A stretch of DNA of 64,000 nucleotides, taken from Streptomyces caatingaensis. Lineage in GTDB: Bacteria > Actinomycetota > Actinomycetes > Streptomycetales > Streptomycetaceae. The stretch covers positions 124,001-188,000 of the forward strand of contig NZ_LFXA01000002.1 of assembly GCF_001187435.1 (NCBI RefSeq). Direction: 5' to 3'. The position numbers were made by a program, and so were the translations under genes. Of the stretch, positions 44,888 to 52,641 are shown piece after piece (position 1 is the first letter of the stretch; each line of letters begins with the position of its first letter). A model generated the notes under the pieces. It made no database searches. It worked only from the letters and a program-made list of their open reading frames with translations, and was not told the DNA's origin.

Positions 44888-45498
44888 CGCAGACTGAACG
44901 GGAGTATGCGGAACTGCGGGCGCTACCTCGATCCGAACGGCTTGCATGGGTGCAGAGACTATTCCCTGATGGCGCCCCACCTCAGTGGTGGTTGGCGATG
45001 GTGGAGTCTGCCGAGGTGGGGGTCTGCCGAGCGCGGAATATCAGCTACCACGAACGCAGAGAAGGATTTGAGTTCGCGGTTTCACTCTTGCACGACGCCT
45101 GCGAATCAGGCGGCATGAGTCCATGCTATTCGGCTTCATGGCTGGTCAGACTGACGACTATCGCGCTCGATGTCGGTATGTCACCCGAGGATCTTCCCTC
45201 GGAAGTGACCCCGGACGGAGTGGCCCGCCTGGTACTTGATCGCCTTCCGCTGTCGCAAGCGGAGGTTTCGAGCGTGAATGCGTTGTTCTTGGACGACCTG
45301 CATAGCGGACGGGAGCGGTATTACCAGCCCGGTGACGACCTGACCCTGATCGGGCAGCGGGCTAATGGGCGGCTCCGATTACTGCAAGAGATCCTTTGGG
45401 TGGTGCCCGCACTGGAATGCGTAGTGGATCGCCTGAGCGATGAACAGCTGGTAGGTGAAGTGCGAGGCTGGCTCCACTGCATTGCCCAGCTGGATTAA
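44884..45498 (+). CDS. Probable immunity protein of the RHS toxin
   Basis: 204 aa, starting with an ATG that overlaps the toxin stop as ATGA, so the two are translationally coupled. The sequence (MTQTEREYAELRALPRSERL...) is acidic and mostly helical, with no signal peptide or membrane segment: a cytoplasmic protein. The position directly after the toxin domain and lower GC than the flanking genes support an immunity role and recent transfer. A TTA codon is at 45379. I do not recognise the family. Confidence 0.75.
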   Translation: MTQTEREYAELRALPRSERLAWVQRLFPDGAPPQWWLAMVESAEVGVCRARNISYHERREGFEFAVSLLHDACESGGMSPCYSASWLVRLTTIALDVGMSPEDLPSEVTPDGVARLVLDRLPLSQAEVSSVNALFLDDLHSGRERYYQPGDDLTLIGQRANGRLRLLQEILWVVPALECVVDRLSDEQLVGEVRGWLHCIAQLD

Positions 45499-45585
45499 TG
45501 AACGACTCTGGTGGGCTGTTGCCCCTCAGAGTCGGCATGGGAATCACCAACTTTGCTGGAGTTGGATCCGCACCTGGGGAGTTGA

Positions 45586-46659
45586 ATGGTTCGGTGGCAA
45601 ACGGTGGGTCGTCGAGCCCTGTTGGGGCTCGCGGGAACGCTGCTCGTCGGAAGTGCAGGGGCCTGCCGGCACGCCGGGTCCGACGAGCCCGGGGAGGGGG
45701 GAGGTACTCGGTGGCAGACTCCGGCTCAGCTGCGCGGTCCGGCGCCGGCGCCGTACATACGCGTCACAGCACTCGATCTGAGTGGTGATGAATCCCAGCG
45801 TGCCGCGGAGTTGAGCCGCCTGGTGCGGGCTGTCGGTGGGGCCGGAGGAATCGCACTGGGTGCGAGTCTGTTCGACGGTGGAGGCAGCCGGCCTCGCCAT
45901 CTGCGGAAGATGCCGTCCTTCCCGGGCGATCTGTTGGATCCCAGAACGTCGCACGGTGACGTCCTGGTCCAGATCGAGGCGCGTTCGCGGTCGGCCGCCG
46001 CAGAGGCGTCGGACCGGCTCCTGGGGGCTTTTCCGGCGTGGAGGCTCCGCTGGCGGATGGATGGGTTTCTCGCGGGCTCCCGGACCGAGCGGGGGAGGGC
46101 CCTCACCCGTGACCCTTTCCACTTCACCGAAGGCTTCGGTAACCCGCCCAACGAGCGGGAGGTCAGGGACCGTTCCCTGGTGAGGCCGGGGCAGGGTGAA
46201 CCGGACTGGGCCGTGGGCGGCAGTTACCAGGTCGTTCGCCTGGTGCGACTCGCGACCGAGTTGTGGGACATGGATTCCCAGGAGGAGCAGGAACGGGTCA
46301 TCGGGCGGCGGCGGGACGGGCGATGGCTGGACGGGACACCCGCCGAAGAGGAACCGGAATTCCGGGCCGATTCCAAGGGGCGTATCACACCACTGACTTC
46401 CCACGTCCGTATGGCCGCCCCGGACCGGCGGAACCTTCCTCCACTGGTACGCCGCAGTTACGGTTACGACCGGGGCGACGGCGACACCGGGCTGATCTTC
46501 TCCTGCTTTCAACGGGACTTGGCGGACGGCTTCGAGGCCGTGCAGAAGCGGTTGGAAGGGCAGGAGTTGGGCAGGTACATCCTCACTTTCGGCGGTGGCT
46601 ATTTCTTCGTTCCGCCGCCCGGTGATGCGTGGATCGATGCTGTCAGCCGCCGGCGTTGA
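45586..46659 (+). CDS. DyP-type peroxidase-like protein
   Basis: 357 aa from an ATG at 45586 after GGGGAG. An N-terminal 'GRRALLGLAGTLLVGSAG' segment suggests Tat or lipoprotein export (Cys27). The heme-binding half is family-like: 'LTSHVRMAAPDRR' with proximal His274, 'VRRSYGYDRGDGDTGLIFSCF' and 'LGRYILTFGGGYFFVPPPG'. The catalytic G-x-x-D-G loop is degenerate, 'HFTEG' (180-184), with Glu in place of Asp, so normal peroxide activation may be lost or changed. It sits beside the toxin locus but has its own start region. Confidence 0.85.
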   Translation: MVRWQTVGRRALLGLAGTLLVGSAGACRHAGSDEPGEGGGTRWQTPAQLRGPAPAPYIRVTALDLSGDESQRAAELSRLVRAVGGAGGIALGASLFDGGGSRPRHLRKMPSFPGDLLDPRTSHGDVLVQIEARSRSAAAEASDRLLGAFPAWRLRWRMDGFLAGSRTERGRALTRDPFHFTEGFGNPPNEREVRDRSLVRPGQGEPDWAVGGSYQVVRLVRLATELWDMDSQEEQERVIGRRRDGRWLDGTPAEEEPEFRADSKGRITPLTSHVRMAAPDRRNLPPLVRRSYGYDRGDGDTGLIFSCFQRDLADGFEAVQKRLEGQELGRYILTFGGGYFFVPPPGDAWIDAVSRRR

Positions 46660-46852
46660 GCTCGGTGATGAACGAGTGCCAGGGCGACGAGGAGAAGGTG
46701 AGGGACGGTCCTTGGGGGCGCTTGCTGTCCCGTATGGGTATGGTGCCGTGCTCGGCCAACCCTGGTGCCCATTCCAGGCACATGCCGCCTTCGCCGCTGC
46801 TGTAGCTCGACTTGACCCAGTCCGCTTCAGTGAGGTCAAGGGGTGTTCTCAT
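46643..46852 (-). CDS. DUF397 small protein
   Basis: 69 aa, overlapping the end of the HTH gene by 17 bp. 'ADWVKSSYSSGEGGMCLEW' and 'IPIRDSKRPQGPSLTFSSSP' are the DUF397 signatures. Its stop overlaps the convergent peroxidase-like gene by 17 bp. Same gene order as the pair at 596-1644: regulator first, DUF397 second. Confidence 0.92.
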   Translation of the reverse strand: MRTPLDLTEADWVKSSYSSGEGGMCLEWAPGLAEHGTIPIRDSKRPQGPSLTFSSSPWHSFITELNAGG

Positions 46853-47684
46853 CTCGAAGTTCCTCCATCGACTTGCGCAGTTGGCTCAGTGATTCCTCCG
46901 GCGAGAGCGCGTCGGCACGCAGCCGGTCGTAGAGCTCTCCCGCTCTTGCCACCTTCGCAGACGAGTCGATCACGCGCCCCATGCCCTGGGCTTCGGTGTA
47001 CAGGACGTTGGGCGAGTCCTCGAATTTCAGCAAGGTGAAGCTCTCGCCCGTCGGCGGCGCCCCCGTGTTGAAGGGAAGCAGCTGCAGGGTGACGTGCGGT
47101 GACTCCGCCGCGTCCATCAGATGGGCCGCCTGCTCGCGCATGATGGCGGAGCCACCGACCGTGCGTCGAAGGCATGACTCATCCAGAATCATCCAGAGGA
47201 GAGGGGGCCTGTCTTTGTCCAGGACGTCGCGGCGTCGCAATCGTGCGGCCACCTTCTCGGCGGTCGTCGCGAGTTCATCGCGCGGGTAGGCGGCACGGAA
47301 GAGCGAGTGTGCGTACTTTTCGGTCTGCAGAATGCCGTTGACCAGGTACGAGCTGAAGTCGAGAATCTCCGTCGCCCGCGCCTCCAACTCCAAATACGGC
47401 AGAAACCACTCCGGATGCCCCCGCCGGGACGCCCGCTTCCACAGCCGCATGAACGTCCCCGGCGTCCCGAACACCTCGTCGCAGTGCGCGGCGAACTCCG
47501 GCGACCCGATCCGGTCCCCGCTCTCGACCATGGCCACGTACGACTGCCCGTACCGCGCCCCCGCGCCGAGTTCCCGCTGGCTCAGGCCCCGTGACAGACG
47601 CCACTCCCTGACCTCCGTGCCATACTCCGAACCCCTGGAGTCCGAACTGTTGGGCGACTTGGCCAAGGCGCAACTTCCCCTCAT
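46836..47684 (-). CDS. HTH regulator, Scr1/WhiJ-like (DUF5753)
   Basis: 282 aa from an ATG at 47684. Xre-type HTH near the N-terminus ('VREWRLSRGLSQRELGAGAR', 'SYVAMVESGDRIGS') and DUF5753 ('YLVNGILQTEKYAHSLFR', 'VTLQLLPFNTGAPPTGESFT'). A paralogue of the gene at 596 with the longer N-terminus of the 'E-Y-G-x-E-V-R-x-W-R' subgroup. An inverted repeat over its start codon suggests autorepression. Confidence 0.92.
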   Translation of the reverse strand: MRGSCALAKSPNSSDSRGSEYGTEVREWRLSRGLSQRELGAGARYGQSYVAMVESGDRIGSPEFAAHCDEVFGTPGTFMRLWKRASRRGHPEWFLPYLELEARATEILDFSSYLVNGILQTEKYAHSLFRAAYPRDELATTAEKVAARLRRRDVLDKDRPPLLWMILDESCLRRTVGGSAIMREQAAHLMDAAESPHVTLQLLPFNTGAPPTGESFTLLKFEDSPNVLYTEAQGMGRVIDSSAKVARAGELYDRLRADALSPEESLSQLRKSMEELRDENTP

Positions 47685-47702
47685 CACACGTCACTTGTGA
47701 TG
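47682..47702. promoter_or_regulatory. Inverted repeat over the start of the HTH gene (candidate operator)
   Basis: CATCACA-cgtcact-TGTGATG, 7-bp arms and a 7-bp spacer. It covers the start codon of the regulator on the minus strand and lies about 100 bp upstream of the divergent small ORFs. A bound regulator would block both its own gene and possibly theirs. Confidence 0.45.
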
Positions 47703-47798
47703 CCGCCAACCCTGTCGTCAAGGGCGCCGATCGGCAAGTCTGGGCCGCACGGTTGATGCCCGCCCGCCGGGGGCGGGACACGCGGAGGATCGAACGCA

Positions 47799-47942
47799 AT
47801 GACGGAAACAGTGGTGGTGCCATGTGTGAAGTGCCGCAGGATCAAGAGCGCCCATGCCAGGGCGGCGGCGGCCCGGCGCACCGCCGTGGTGGACAGGCTG
47901 ATCGCCATCATGGGCAGGCATCTGCGCAGGGAGCACGTATGA
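47799..47942 (+). CDS. Small basic CxxC protein
   Basis: 47 aa, ATG at 47799 after GGAGG. It begins MTETVVVPCVKCRRIKSAHA, with one C-x-x-C and many Arg/His/Ala; too short for a named domain. It overlaps the next small ORF by 4 bp (ATGA) and is divergent from the WhiJ-like regulator. Function unknown; a target or partner of that regulator is plausible. Confidence 0.65.
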   Translation: MTETVVVPCVKCRRIKSAHARAAAARRTAVVDRLIAIMGRHLRREHV

Positions 47943-48118
47943 CCCTCGTGCCCCTGCCCCACAGCGCGGGGCCGCCTCTGCGGAGTGACGACCGGTGCCC
48001 GGTCTGCCTCCGAATCCATGACTCCATGGTCGCAGCAGGACGGCGGGGGGACGGCAGGGCCAGGGAGCTGTTCCGTGATGCGCTCGTCCGTCATCGGGAG
48101 TTGCGGCACACGTCATGA
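47939..48118 (+). CDS. Small CxxC protein
   Basis: 59 aa starting at the ATGA overlap. 'DDRCPVCLRIHDSMVAAGRR' carries a second C-x-x-C, followed by a helical basic tail ending 'RHRELRHTS'. The two mini-proteins together could make a zinc knuckle pair. The stop is 11 bp from the convergent threonine-synthase-like gene. Function unknown. Confidence 0.65.
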   Translation: MTLVPLPHSAGPPLRSDDRCPVCLRIHDSMVAAGRRGDGRARELFRDALVRHRELRHTS

Positions 48119-48128
48119 GGCCGACGGC

Positions 48129-49253
48129 TCATGGGGCCGGCGGCGCCGCCTTCAACCCCGTTCCGCACAGCGGCGCCACCGCGAACGGCCGGTCGTCCTC
48201 CCTCGGGGGCGCTGGCACCGCGCCCGCCTCCAGTGCCGCCCAGCACACCGCCGACGTCGGCTCCACGTACAGGCCGGCCCGCGCCAACTCCCGGTGGGCG
48301 GTGCGGATCCGGTCCTCCGGCACGGTCACCACCGTGCCGCCGGTCGCGGCGACCGCCGCCCGGATCTGGGCGCCGCGTGCCGGGCGGGCGATGGCGATGC
48401 CCTCGGCGATCGTCGGCCGCGGGGTGATCCCGGCGGGGGACGCCAACGGGGCGCAGGCGGCGGCCTGGACGGCGGTGATGACCGGCATGCGGTCGATGAG
48501 GCGCTGCTCCAGCAGCTCGCGGCAGCCGAGGTACGCGCCGAGGACCAGCGTGCCGTTGCCGGCGGGCAGGACGAGGGTCGCGGGGAGGCGGCCGCCCAGC
48601 TGTTCCCAGAGTTCGAAGACGTAGGTCTTCGTGCCGTGGACGAAGAAGGGGTGGTGGACGTGGCTCGCGTAGAAGACGCCGGGCTCGTCGGCCACCCCCG
48701 CCGCGGCCTCGGCGGCGGCCTGGCGCGGGCCCTCGATCCGGCGCACCTCGGCCCCGTACGCGCGGAGCTGGCCGAGCTTGCCCTCGGAGGTGGCGGCGGG
48801 GACGTACACCGTGCAGGGCAGTCCGGCCCGGGCGGCGTACGCGGCCACCGCCGCCCCCGCGTTGCCGCTGCTGTCGGCCACCAGCCGCGCGGCGCCGAGG
48901 CGTAACGCGAGGGCGGCCAGCACGACGGCGCCGCGGTCCTTGAACGAGCCGGTGGGCATGAGGAAGTCGGCCTTGAGCAGGACGTCGGAGCGGCCCGGGG
49001 CGGACACCAGGGGGGTCATGCCCTCGCCCAGGGTGATGCGCGGCGGGCCGGGCACGGGCAGGGCCTCGGCGTAGCGCCACAACGTCGGCGGGCGGCGGCC
49101 GAGTTCGAGGGCGTTCGGCAGCGCCGGGTCGAAGCCGTGGACGTCCAGCAGGCCGCCGCACGCGGTGCAGCGCCACGCCATGTCCGACAGCGGATGCAGC
49201 CGCCCGCACGAGGCGCACCCCAGCGTCACCCGACTCACCACCCCGTTCACCAC
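48129..49253 (-). CDS. Threonine synthase-like PLP enzyme with zinc ribbon
   Basis: 374 aa from a GTG at 49253 (GGGAGG upstream). A zinc ribbon with Cys13, Cys16, Cys29 and Cys32 precedes a fold-type II PLP domain: 'TGSFKDRGA' with Lys105 as Schiff-base residue, 'DSSGNAGAAVAAYAARAG' and 'LPAGNGTLVLGAYLGC'. It is shorter than the canonical actinobacterial ThrC and lacks hom/thrB neighbours, so it may act on another beta- or gamma-eliminated substrate. It is transcribed alone. Confidence 0.88.
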   Translation of the reverse strand: MVNGVVSRVTLGCASCGRLHPLSDMAWRCTACGGLLDVHGFDPALPNALELGRRPPTLWRYAEALPVPGPPRITLGEGMTPLVSAPGRSDVLLKADFLMPTGSFKDRGAVVLAALALRLGAARLVADSSGNAGAAVAAYAARAGLPCTVYVPAATSEGKLGQLRAYGAEVRRIEGPRQAAAEAAAGVADEPGVFYASHVHHPFFVHGTKTYVFELWEQLGGRLPATLVLPAGNGTLVLGAYLGCRELLEQRLIDRMPVITAVQAAACAPLASPAGITPRPTIAEGIAIARPARGAQIRAAVAATGGTVVTVPEDRIRTAHRELARAGLYVEPTSAVCWAALEAGAVPAPPREDDRPFAVAPLCGTGLKAAPPAP

Positions 49254-49324
49254 CTGTCACCTCCCGGACGACACGAGTCTCGGACGGGCGGTCCGGCCCG
49301 GTCAAGATCGACTCCGGTCGTCGG

Positions 49325-51019
49325 TCAGCTCATCCGCAGGGCCAGGAAGAAGTCCAGCTTGTCCTCCAGGCGGGACAGGTCGCGCCCGGTGAGCTGCTCG
49401 ATGCGGCCCACCCGGTACCGCAGCGTGTTCACGTGCAGGTGCAGCCGGGTCGCGCAGCGCGTCCAGGAGCCGTCGCAGTCCAGGAACGCCTCCAGGGTGG
49501 GGATCAGCTCGGCGCGGTGCCGGTGGTCGTACTCGCGCAGCGGGTCCAGGAGGCGGGCGGTGAAGGCGCGGCGGACGTCGTCGGGGACGAAGGGCAGCAG
49601 CAGGACGTGCGAGGCCAGCTCCTGGTGGCCGGCGGCGCAGACGCGGCCGGGGCGGGCCGCGGCGACGCGCCGGGCGTGCCGGGCCTCCTCCAGGGCGCCG
49701 CGCAGGCCCTCCGCGGACGCGACGGGGGCGCTGACGCCGAGGGTGAGGCGGCCGTCGCCGTCCAGGCCCTTGGCGAGGGGCGCGCGGATGGCGGCGAGGA
49801 GCGCGTCGGCCTCCAGGCCGGGGGCGCCGGAAGCGCCGGAAGCGCCGGAAGCGCCGGACGCGTCGTCCGCCGGCGGCAGCGGCACCAGCGCGACCGCCTC
49901 GTCGCCGGAGTGCGCCACGGCGATGCGGTCGGACGGCTCGGTGCCGGCGGCCTCCGGGGCGACCAGCACCTCCTCCAGCAGGCTCTGGGCGACCGGCCCG
50001 CCGGCCGGCCCGTCCCCGTCCGTCCACTCGACCTTGGCCACGACGACCTGCCAGTGCGGGGCGGTGACCGGGCCGGGGAGCAGGACGGGGGCGGCGACCC
50101 GCAGCCGGGCGGCGGTCTCGGCGGGGGAGGCGTTGGTCTGGACGAGCTCCAGCACCTCCTGGGCGAGGCGGCGGCGCACCGTGCGGGCCGCGTCCCGGCG
50201 CTCCCGCTCGACGGCGATCAGCTGGGTGACGCCGTGCAGCAGGTCCAGCCGCTCGGCCGGCCAGTCGCCGGCGTCGGCCTCGACGGCCAGCACCCAGTCC
50301 GACAGGACGGTCTCGCGGACGTCGGCGGGGCCCGCCCCCGCGCCGTGGATCGGGAAGAGCGAGTAGGTGACGGCGCCGGCGAGGACGCGGTGCGGGCCGC
50401 GGCGGCCGGAGCGGGCGGCGGCGAGCTGCTCGCCCGCGAGGGTCGCGGCGGTCGCGGGCGGCAGCGCGGGGCCCGTGCCCGTGAGCGAGGAGCCCGCGAT
50501 CACGCGGCCGGTGGGGGAGAGCACCCAGGCGCGCAGGTCCAGGTCGGTGCCGAGCAGGTCGAGGACGACCTCGGGGCCGCCGCCCGCCGGGCCGGAGGTC
50601 ATCAGCCGCCGGTGCCGGTCGACGACCGCCGCCAGGTCGCCCGCGCGCTCGCCGGAGACCTGCCGGACGACGTACTCGGTGATGGACGCGAAGGAGACCT
50701 TCTCGTCCACGGAGAACAGCGGCAGCCGGTGCCGGGCGCACGCCTCGATCAGGTCGTCCGGCGTCGAGCTGATCTCCGCCTCGCCGGCCGCCAGACCGGC
50801 CACCCCGGCGGCCGACAGGATGCGGACGAACCGCTCGGAGTCCGCCGGTTCGCGCCGCCAGGCCAGACCCGTCAGGACCAGCTCGCCGCCCGACAGGTAG
50901 CGGCTGGGGTCGCGCAGGTCGGTGGTCATCACGCCGCGCACGGTCCGGTCGAGCTCGTCCTCGCCGCCGAGCAGGCGGAGGCCGAGCGCCTCGGTCTCCA
51001 GCAGTGCGCGCAGCCGCAT
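49325..51019 (-). CDS. PucR family transcriptional regulator
   Basis: 564 aa from the ATG at 51019. The N-terminal purine-catabolism (PucR) domain begins 'MRLRALLETEALGLRLLGG'; a GGDEF-like middle follows, and the C-terminal PucR HTH reads 'RCATRLHLHVNTLRYRVGRI'. An Ala-Ser-Gly run (GASGASGASGASGAP) in the linker comes from 9-bp tandem repeats at 49824-49858. It is divergent from the xanthine dehydrogenase cluster, the expected target. Allantoin or xanthine-derived compounds are the usual effectors of the family. Confidence 0.93.
   Translation of the reverse strand: MRLRALLETEALGLRLLGGEDELDRTVRGVMTTDLRDPSRYLSGGELVLTGLAWRREPADSERFVRILSAAGVAGLAAGEAEISSTPDDLIEACARHRLPLFSVDEKVSFASITEYVVRQVSGERAGDLAAVVDRHRRLMTSGPAGGGPEVVLDLLGTDLDLRAWVLSPTGRVIAGSSLTGTGPALPPATAATLAGEQLAAARSGRRGPHRVLAGAVTYSLFPIHGAGAGPADVRETVLSDWVLAVEADAGDWPAERLDLLHGVTQLIAVERERRDAARTVRRRLAQEVLELVQTNASPAETAARLRVAAPVLLPGPVTAPHWQVVVAKVEWTDGDGPAGGPVAQSLLEEVLVAPEAAGTEPSDRIAVAHSGDEAVALVPLPPADDASGASGASGASGAPGLEADALLAAIRAPLAKGLDGDGRLTLGVSAPVASAEGLRGALEEARHARRVAAARPGRVCAAGHQELASHVLLLPFVPDDVRRAFTARLLDPLREYDHRHRAELIPTLEAFLDCDGSWTRCATRLHLHVNTLRYRVGRIEQLTGRDLSRLEDKLDFFLALRMS
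49824..49858. repeat. 9-bp tandem repeat (gcgccggaa) in the PucR linker
   Basis: Three exact copies plus a near copy (49824, 49833, 49842, 49851). In-frame expansion or contraction would alter the Gly-Ala-Ser linker between the sensor and HTH parts. Confidence 0.85.
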
Positions 51020-51262
51020 CGTGGGTCGCCGCCGATCTTTCTCGATGTTCTGGGTGTTTCCGGTGCGAAGCCGTGAGGTTTCGAGGCTCCGCCTTTCGTT
51101 CGAATCTACAAGACCCACCCGGCGACCAGCCAACCGCTTCATCGTTTCGGTGACTGCTCGCACCCGCCGGGCCCTCGCTGTACTGGCTGCACGCGGCGCG
51201 CACACACGGCAGACGACCCACGGAACCACGGCACACGGCACCCGACCGAGAAGAGAACGCCC

Positions 51263-52150
51263 ATGGACTTCCTGCGCCCCGCCCGCTGGGAGGAGGCCCT
51301 CGCCGCCAAGGCCGAGCACCCCGCGGCGGTCCCGATCGCCGGCGGTACGGACGTGATGGTCGAGATCAACTTCGACCACCGCCGCCCCTCCCACCTGCTG
51401 GACCTCACCCGCGTCACCGAGCTGTACACCTGGCAGGACGCCGGCGACCGGGTACGCCTCGGCGCCGCCGTCCCCTACGCCCGCGTCATCGAGCGCCTGG
51501 CCGGCGAGCTGCCCGGACTGGCCCTCGCCGCCCGCACCGTCGGCTCCCCGCAGATCCGCAACCGCGGCAGCGTCGGCGGCAACCTCGGCGCCGCCTCCCC
51601 GGCCGGCGACTCCCACCCCGCGCTGCTGGCCGCCGGCGCCGAGGTGGAGGCGGAATCGGTGCGCGGCACGCGGCTGATCCCCGTCGAGGAGTTCTACACC
51701 GGCGTCAAGCGCAACGCCCTCGCCCCCGACGAGCTGATCCGCGCCGTCCACGTCCGCAAGGCCACCGGCCCGCAGCAGTTCTCCAAGGTCGGCACGCGCA
51801 ACGCGATGGTCATCGCCGTCTGCGCCTTCGCCCTCGCCCTCCACCCGGACACCCGCACCGTGCGCACCGGCATCGGCTCCGCCGCGCCCACGCCCGTCCG
51901 CGCCCGGACCGCCGAGGACTTCCTGAACGCCGCGCTGGCCGAGGCCCGTTGCTGGGACACCGGCGCGCCCGTACCGCCCGCCGTCGCCGCGGAGTTCGCC
52001 CGCCTCGCGTCGGCCGCCTGCCGACCGATCGACGACGTGCGCGGCAGCGCCGCCTACCGCAGGCACGCCGTCGGCGTCATGGCCCGGCGCACCCTCGCCT
52101 GGGCCTGGGAACAGCACACCACGGGGGAGGGGACCGCCCGATGCGCGTGA
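51263..52150 (+). CDS. Xanthine dehydrogenase, FAD-binding subunit
   Basis: 295 aa. CoxM/XdhB-type: 'PIAGGTDVMVEINF' for FAD phosphate binding and 'SPQIRNRGSVGGNLGAASPA' for the second FAD contact. It passes electrons from the Mo and Fe-S subunits to NAD or another acceptor. The first gene of the five-gene cluster; its stop overlaps the Fe-S subunit start by 10 bp. Confidence 0.95.
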   Translation: MDFLRPARWEEALAAKAEHPAAVPIAGGTDVMVEINFDHRRPSHLLDLTRVTELYTWQDAGDRVRLGAAVPYARVIERLAGELPGLALAARTVGSPQIRNRGSVGGNLGAASPAGDSHPALLAAGAEVEAESVRGTRLIPVEEFYTGVKRNALAPDELIRAVHVRKATGPQQFSKVGTRNAMVIAVCAFALALHPDTRTVRTGIGSAAPTPVRARTAEDFLNAALAEARCWDTGAPVPPAVAAEFARLASAACRPIDDVRGSAAYRRHAVGVMARRTLAWAWEQHTTGEGTARCA

Positions 52151-52638
52151 ACGTCACCGTCAACGGCCGCCCGCGGCAGGCCGACGACGTCTGGGAGGGC
52201 GAGAGCCTGCTGTACCTGCTGCGCGAGCGGCTGGGCCTGCCCGGCTCCAAGAACGCCTGCGAACAGGGCGAGTGCGGCTCCTGCACCGTCCGCCTCGACG
52301 GCGTCCCCGTCTGCGCCTGCCTGGTCGCCGCCGGGCAGGCGCACGGCCGCGACGTCGTCACCGTCGAGGGCCTCGCCGCGCGCGCCGGCGCCGCCGAGGG
52401 CCATCTCTCGCCCGTCCAGCAGGCGTTCGTCGACGCGGGCGCCGTGCAGTGCGGCTTCTGCACCCCCGGCCTCCTCGTCGCCGCCGACGACCTGCTGGAA
52501 CGCGACCCCGACCCGTCCGACGCCGACATCCGCGAGGCCCTCTCCGGCAACCTGTGCCGCTGCACGGGCTACGAGAAGATCCTCGACGCCGTCCGCCTCG
52601 CGGCGGCCCGCACCGCACGCTCCGGACAGGGGGCCTGA
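52141..52638 (+). CDS. Xanthine dehydrogenase, 2Fe-2S subunit
   Basis: 165 aa. Plant-type cluster motif 'CEQGECGSC...C' at residues ~40-60 and the helical second cluster 'CGFCTPG' plus 'GNLCRCTGYEKIL'. All eight cysteines are in place. It joins the Mo subunit, encoded 3 bp downstream, to the FAD subunit. Confidence 0.96.
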   Translation: MRVNVTVNGRPRQADDVWEGESLLYLLRERLGLPGSKNACEQGECGSCTVRLDGVPVCACLVAAGQAHGRDVVTVEGLAARAGAAEGHLSPVQQAFVDAGAVQCGFCTPGLLVAADDLLERDPDPSDADIREALSGNLCRCTGYEKILDAVRLAAARTARSGQGA

Positions 52639-52641
52639 GCC

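Noticed and set aside
49325..52117. PucR ORF extended upstream to 52117
   Set aside because: The extension is antisense to the FAD subunit gene; the domain starts at the ATG at 51019.
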